Assembly: GCF_965638725.1 (NCBI RefSeq)
Contig: NC_134953.1
Span: 38,368,854-38,432,853 of the forward strand
Direction of reading: 5' to 3'
DNA from: Aptenodytes patagonicus
Lineage: Eukaryota > Chordata > Aves > Sphenisciformes > Spheniscidae
DNA: 64,000 bases
Under the pieces are notes generated by a model that was given only the letters and a program-made list of their open reading frames with translations, was not told the origin of the DNA and did not search any database. Shown here piece after piece: positions 58,356 to 64,000 of the stretch. How positions within the stretch are numbered: position 1 is the first letter of the stretch; each line of letters starts with the position of its first letter. A program made the position numbers and the translations under genes.

Positions 58356-61300
58356 GCCCTCAAAGGAAATGTCAACAGAGGCGTTTGCATATCTAATGAG
58401 GGAGCATAGTGGGACGGCAGTGTTGCGTTTGTCCTGCAATCCATCAGTTGAAGGCCAACATCACTGGTGGAAAGCGGGGACTTGCTGTCTTCCACGGCTT
58501 TCAGAGTCATGCCCCTGTGGGCTCAATGGAGATGCTTTGCCGCTGCCAGCCGTAAAGGCAGCTCCAGGGGCCAGACAGACTGCCCCTTCCCTGATCTCTG
58601 AGGGCATTTCAATAGACTCCTTAAGTAAATTCACATTATTAACTGAGAACATTAGCCATAAATCCCAGGTCACTGGCCTTTGAGCAGCACTCGGCTGGTG
58701 AGGCTCAGCAGCCGCCAGAGAGCCTCTAAATCACCGACAATAACTGTCCTTTCCAAAGGAGCAAGGATAGCTAAAAAGCACAAGAAAAGTGGGAAAGGAG
58801 CAGGTGGGAAAGCAGAACAAGGGACATAGAAAGGAGAGCAAGGCAGAGAAAAAAAGGAGAGGCATACAATCCAGCATGCTCTCCCCAGACTACTCGGCTT
58901 TAATCTGCCATCCCAATGGGGCAAGCACGAGCCCCCCTCTGCTCCCCGGCAAAGCAGGAGCTCCTCCGTGGCAAGGGCAGTGGATGAAGGCACTTGGTCC
59001 ATCTGACAGCTCGCTCATCGCATGTCAAAAAGCAAAGGAGAGGCGCAGAATGATAAGTGTTGCCTGCCGTGTGTCACATTTCAAAGGGAAGGCAGCTGCG
59101 GGAGAAGGCAGGGCTCCCGCGATGGCCAAAGAATAGCAATTGGCCTGCTGATGCTGGGGCCGCTTTATCTGCGGGAAAGGTCCCTCCCGTAGGAGCCAAG
59201 GGGAAAGGCTGTTGGGAGAGATAAAAGGATGAGCTCAGATGTTGCAGTCAGGAAAGTTTGGGAGGGGAGCGGGGAGAATCTTGTTTGGATATCTCAGCAG
59301 CGTGTGCCATAGGGATGTCCATAGGAAAGAAGTTATCCAGACATCCGATCCCAAGAATGAGGGCTACCAGAGAGCATGCTAGCGTTCACCTGGTCCTTGG
59401 CAAGCCCATGATGATGGCTTTCACGCTTCTGTTTTCTGAGACTGGGTCTCCCACAGTTCTTCTTGCAGCCCTGTGTGTCTCCTCCTTCTCCACAAGACCC
59501 TTTCACTTCACCAGTGACGGAGAAACACATGCTGGAGCAGGGCTGAGCTCCCTACCGTTCCTGGACACCATCTCCTGGAACCACGACAGAGACAGGGACC
59601 TGGCCACCCCTTCTCATCCCTCCTGATTTCCAACCTTCCTGTCAGCTCCTTTGCAAGAGGCTTCCAATATCCACAAGACTGGCAGATCCCAGCTCCCAGG
59701 AATGGATGATCCCTTCCCAAGCATCCACACAGTATTTAGCATCTTGATGCTTCTGGGGAAGAGGCTGAACAAGTGCCACAGGACAGGCATAACAGTTATC
59801 CATGTAGCTGGTGGCAATTATTGCTTTTGTAGTGAGTGGTAAAAACTGATGAAGACAGTCTCGGAGCATGATTGCTCAGCATGGTCAACAGGAAGGAGTA
59901 TTCTCATTCAGCACGTGTCTGAGTGAGATGGGGAGTCGATGTGATGCAAAACATGATGCTACACACAGGCTATAGTCGCCTCTTAATATCTCTGATGATC
60001 ATGAAGTGTCTTGCTCACCATACCAGCAGAGTTAACTAACCAGAGAGGAGAGACTAGGAATGGGAAAACACCCAAAACCAAACCAAACTGTTGATCACGG
60101 CCATCCCACAATGGCAAAGATTGACTTCTCACCAACCACATCTCAACGATTTCTAATTTGTCTTCCAAAATCCCACCAGACCTTCTAGATACTTTTTGCT
60201 ATCTAGGTCTTGGCACAGCAAGGGCAGGAGATGCTGTGCTCTGGCTCCCATAGGCAGCCAGCTGCACCCCTAAATTGGAGGGCACCCTCCCACCACCATC
60301 TCCAGCCAAACACATCTGGCAAGACTTCCACTTACTCATGGAAACCCCAAGCTGACTTCCAGTGCCAACAGCTCTGCCCAATGCTCACCCCACATGTTTG
60401 TGGTGTGAACCTGCAGCTCTTGGAAACTCCCAAACGTTCTTGACATTTCTTAAAGCAAGTAACAACTAGCCTGCCTACCACAGACAACGGTGGCTGCAAG
60501 GAAAGGCTGCGGGTGGTGGGTATAGACTGAAGCACCAGAACAGAATAACTCTCTCCCTCTAGGGAAGGAGGAAGAAGGTTTAGAAAAGTAATAATCTGGA
60601 AAAGCCTATGCTTAAAAAAAAGGCAAAGAAAATAAAGAATGGCACATTATCCAAACAAAATCTGAGGGTTTTTTGAAGAGGGGCAGGGGTAAATCAATCC
60701 TTTTTTAATAAAACCCTGAGCTTTTAATAAAGTGTTCACACTGATGGGCTGGAAATATTGTAAGAAAGAATTAGCTCGGAGCTATTGAGACTCTGGGGCA
60801 AAAATAGCACTGATTCTACATTATTTCTTTAACACAAGGAGTTTTTGAAGAGGAGGGGAATGGTGCTGAAGAATTAAAACTCTTTTAACGATATTTGACA
60901 CGTATCTGTACCATGCTATTGCAAGGGAATAAAACTGCTGGTCTTAGGACCAAACACCAGTGGGGTTTGTCCCCCCTCTTGCCTTTGCGTGGCTCCCTGC
61001 GGGATAAAGCACACTTTCATAGGCCCCAGCTTGTCTCTTAGCGAGTGGATTCCTCCTCTTTAACCCCCAAAGTGAAGCTGCGATGCTGCCTGGACCATGC
61101 ACCAGCTGAGGTCCAAAAGCAGGGGCTCATCAGACCAACAGCATCTCTGCAAGGCGAAATGGCCCCTCTCCTCCAGCCCCTATTAACTTGTCTGGAGAAC
61201 ATCAATGATGCTATCCAGTCGGATACTGTGAGGGCGGACACCCAAAGACTCTGAGGATGAAAAACACAACATCGCCAAGCCTTGCCACAGCTGCAGGCAG

Positions 61301-61569
61301 CTTTGGCGCACTTGGGTACCCTGGGAGGGACGTCTGAGGCACGCTGGGATGATAAACAGCATCAAGAAAGAAGATACAACACCTCCAGGGACAGCAAAGT
61401 CTCTCCCCGCTGAGTCCTCTCCCTTTGCCTGATAAGAAATTTCTTTCTTCTCAGTGTCCAAATAAGCACATGCTCAAAATGCTTCTAAATTATGCTACCA
61501 GATCCTGGCCTGAGAAAAATAAGAGCTACAACGGCACTTCTCTTCCTTCTCGTGCCCCTCCACCCCTTT

Positions 61570-61588
61570 TTCTTCTTCTTCTTCTTCT
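61570..61588. repeat. TTC trinucleotide repeat
   Basis: About six TTC units on the plus strand (GAA on the transcript strand). Too short to be structurally notable, but likely polymorphic. Confidence 0.8.
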
Positions 61589-64000
61589 CTTACAGGATTA
61601 GGGACTTGAAAGGCAAGAGCAGCCCAGCATTGCAGCAGGAGGAGGAGGGGGGAGCGCTTCAGAAAGCTGCCACGGCAAAAAAAATCCTATTTCTCACTTC
61701 TTAATTCCAGTCAATTCCAGTCAAAGGGCTGATAGAGATCTGTTTGCAGTAATTTGCTGCAGTTTATCCACTCTTTTCACCTTCTATCGGCTCTTCACTG
61801 ACGGGCTGGCTGACATGCTGTTACTCGAGTGAGGAAATTAAAATTTGATGCAATAATCCCGAATAAGAAGGATTTTATTAGGTAATGTATACACTTTAGA
61901 TGAGGTATTCTCGCCTGATACATTGATAGAGGAACACAGACATGCTGTGCTCCACAGATAAAAAGAGAGGCAAGAGAGACGGAGAGCGGGCATGTGGAGA
62001 AGCAGCAAGTCTCCGCTCTGTAGATTTGGGGCTGGGATGAGACATCTCGAGCACTTTTTGACCTGCTGAGCCCAACGGCAGGGCAAATGTCACCCACAAA
62101 TGCACTGCAGCCTGTTGGCTTGACCTGGAAGCCTGTTTTTGGACAGAAGTTGGCCAAACCCAGACTCCTTACCCAAATTTGCTGTTATTCTTTTGGTAAC
62201 CAAGCCATTCTGCAGGGTGACAGTTTCCACTCCGCACTGTGACTGGCTCCCTGGGGTGGTAGGGCAGAGCGGATGAGAAGACTTCCCATAAAGAGATGAA
62301 AATGTACATGTTAAACCCCTGGCTTGCCATAGCAAACCACATTCTTGTTTCAGCAGTGGAGATTTCTTCCGTGAAGGATGGGACTTTGGGTCCAAACCAG
62401 AGAGCAATACCACTCAAAGTACTGTCCACGTTCAGCAGTCGTCTTCTTCACCATGTCTCTGGTGGCACCTATCCATTTTGGATATCTCAATGCCTTTGGA
62501 CATGTTACATGGGGCCAAGAGAAATTAAAATCTCTAAACCCGTCAGAAAACTGCTAAGAGTTTGGTGAGCACTCCTCCTTCACTCATTTCCTATTTCAGG
62601 TTACACAGCGATTATTTGCTGCTTTGCCTACTGCAAACAGTGCACATTCTGGGAATAATTGTGATTGGCGTATCAACACAAAGAGGTCGTTGAGCTCCAG
62701 CCTTAATATCTATCATTAATTTGAGAGAGATCCCCTTTCCTAGACACCAGGTCACTCCATGAAGGTCTATAATTCCGCCAGTCTATAATTTTTGATACTC
62801 ATGGGATTTCCATTTCTCTAATTTCATCTAAGGCTTTTTCCCCCCCCAGCTAAGGCTGATCTAAGTAGCGGTTTTTTTCCCTGCAGCTCATACTGCCCAG
62901 CACAGAAGCAGTCCTTAACAACACTGAAACTCATTGAAACTTTCACTTCATGAAAGTAACGCATGAAGCCATTTTTTGGCCATCTTCGAGCTGGCAGACA
63001 GGTAATGTGCTGTCTGACCGCGGGATTTGTGACAGTAGGACTCAGCCCTATTGAACCAGCACTCTCCGTGCCATCAGAGCCAGCAGTTTGCTCCAAAGCG
63101 AATAAAAAAGGCATATACTGAAACGAGCTGGAGTTCACCCTACCACTGCATGAATTGAGCCATCAGGCGTTTTGGATCCAGTGCACCAGAGATGTTATGG
63201 GATGCACATGTAGTATGGATACCTACCACGACATGATTTTAGGATGGAAGGTTTTTCCATCCATATACAAAACCATTTGCCTTACAGACAAAGCTATGGG
63301 ATGCCTTGGGAAGGTGGATGCTGCTGAGTAGGGCTAGTGCTTGGGCTGAAGGTCCTGGGCACCCTTACTGGGAGCAGAGCTAACAGCTCCCAAAGCTGAA
63401 GCTGCCCGCCACACTCCCTGCCGTCTGCTGCGGGGGAAAAAAAGCCCTGCTGGATTTAGAGACCAGGAGACGTTTTCCACAAAGAGCGAGTTTGCTGACA
63501 AACTGAGTTTCAGAAGAACTAAAATGATTGGATCAATTTGGCAAAACCTGGGGGAAAATGCTCAAAGTGCTGAAATGGCTGATGATTCTGGCATTTTCAA
63601 AACTGCCTCATTTCAGGAACATTTACATTTTTCTTTAACTTTTCTATTAGAAATGGCATGCATATACGCTGTGGGGAGGAAATAGGATGACTGTGTGCTA
63701 AGAACAACAGAAAAACTTTTTAAAATTTAAGAAAAATTGTTTAGGAAAAGATTTTATTTGGGTTTCAGGCTTCCTAAACCTCCTGCTTAGGCTCCCTTTT
63801 TTTAAAAAGGGCAAAACGTTTTGGAGCTGGCTTGAAACATGTTGTTCCAGAAAGAAAAAGGTTTGCCTCTCTTTGGATGCCATTTGAATCCCATGATTTA
63901 TCTCCCCTGCCTCAGACCTGCATTTGCACTTCAGCATGGAAACAGGGCTCGTCTTTGCACCCAAGCTGCAAATGTCAGGGCAGAGCAATGCAAACCTGTG

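Larger units (their letters stand above)
1..64000 (-). other. CDH23: CDH23 gene, internal portion (EC3 to start of EC11)
   Basis: Nineteen exons on the minus strand encode consecutive classical-type cadherin repeats matching CDH23 in order and without gaps. Summed exon length is 2610 bp (870 codons), and every exon-exon phase agrees. CDH23 is a single-pass protein with 27 cadherin repeats that forms the upper part of inner-ear tip links with PCDH15, and its loss causes deafness and Usher syndrome type 1D in humans. Numbering against human CDH23 places known variant positions (R301, A366, N452, L480, R582, D645, D990, R1060, N1098) on identical residues here, which supports orthology. Neither gene end is in the window: no signal peptide, membrane segment, promoter or poly(A) site of CDH23 is present. 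Human sequence and variant positions are recalled, not searched. Confidence 0.96.
57169..64000 (-). other. CDH23: CDH23 intron upstream of exon a (partial)
   Basis: At least 6.8 kb of intron before exon a. The preceding exon, which would encode the EC2-EC3 linker DVQDMDPIF, was looked for on the minus strand and is not here. The stretch holds a T14 run at 58342-58355, a short TTC repeat at 61570-61588, AT-rich patches near 58.6 and 60.6-60.9 kb, and otherwise ordinary sequence. No gene, RNA gene or recognisable transposon was seen. Confidence 0.8.

Noticed and set aside
59258..59626. 122-codon plus-strand open frame upstream of exon a
   Set aside because: No recognisable domain or homologous family. 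Length is within what random 50% GC sequence yields over 64 kb.
1..64000. CRISPR arrays, operons, phage or other prokaryotic systems, and viral copies
   Set aside because: The sequence is intron-rich vertebrate DNA. No regularly spaced repeats, bacterial genes or retroviral gene remnants were recognised.

Overview
The window is vertebrate nuclear DNA carrying an internal part of one gene, CDH23 (cadherin-related 23, the upper half of the hair-cell tip link), on the minus strand. Nineteen coding exons were placed between 57168 (most 5' in the transcript) and 1445 (most 3'). They total 2610 bp, about 4% of the window, and splice to exactly 870 codons with no stop and no frame break. Every junction has compatible phases and AG acceptors. 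Donors are GT except the last, which appears to be GC. The encoded protein runs from inside extracellular cadherin repeat EC3 to the start of EC11 (about human residues 252-1123), so EC4 to EC10 are complete. The signal peptide, EC1-EC2, the start of EC3, most of EC11-EC27, the membrane segment and the cytoplasmic tail lie outside.

The organism is most likely a bird or another sauropsid. The protein is clearly CDH23 but differs from mammalian CDH23 at scattered positions. The introns are fairly compact, and I recognise none of the SINE or LINE copies that fill mammalian introns. This is an inference; no species-specific marker was found.

Layout in transcript order, from high to low coordinates: 57169-64000 is intron upstream of the first exon present. 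Exon a (57090-57168) is followed by a 12.1 kb intron, then exons b and c (about 42.6-45.0 kb), an 8.6 kb intron, exons d and e (32.9-34.0 kb) and a 15.6 kb intron. Fourteen exons (f to s) are then packed into 1445-17342, with introns of 0.3-3.3 kb. Bases 1-1444 are the start of the next intron. Exon letters a to s are mine. By mouse numbering, where the last base of exon 7 is coding base 753, exon a should be exon 8.

In the protein, each cadherin repeat is joined to the next by a calcium-binding linker (DINDN, NENDN, DVNDN, DENDN, DINDN, DLNDN, DVNDES, DVNDN in order). Together they make a stretch of the elongated, calcium-stiffened rod that joins PCDH15 at its outer end to gate mechanotransduction channels. 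The rest of the window is intron with simple repeats, a few small tandem or inverted repeats, and AT-rich blocks that could be conserved regulatory elements. I found no second gene, RNA gene, intact mobile element or undescribed system. The points most worth a second look are the probable GC donor, a two-codon length difference from human at the c/d junction, and a weak donor on exon d.
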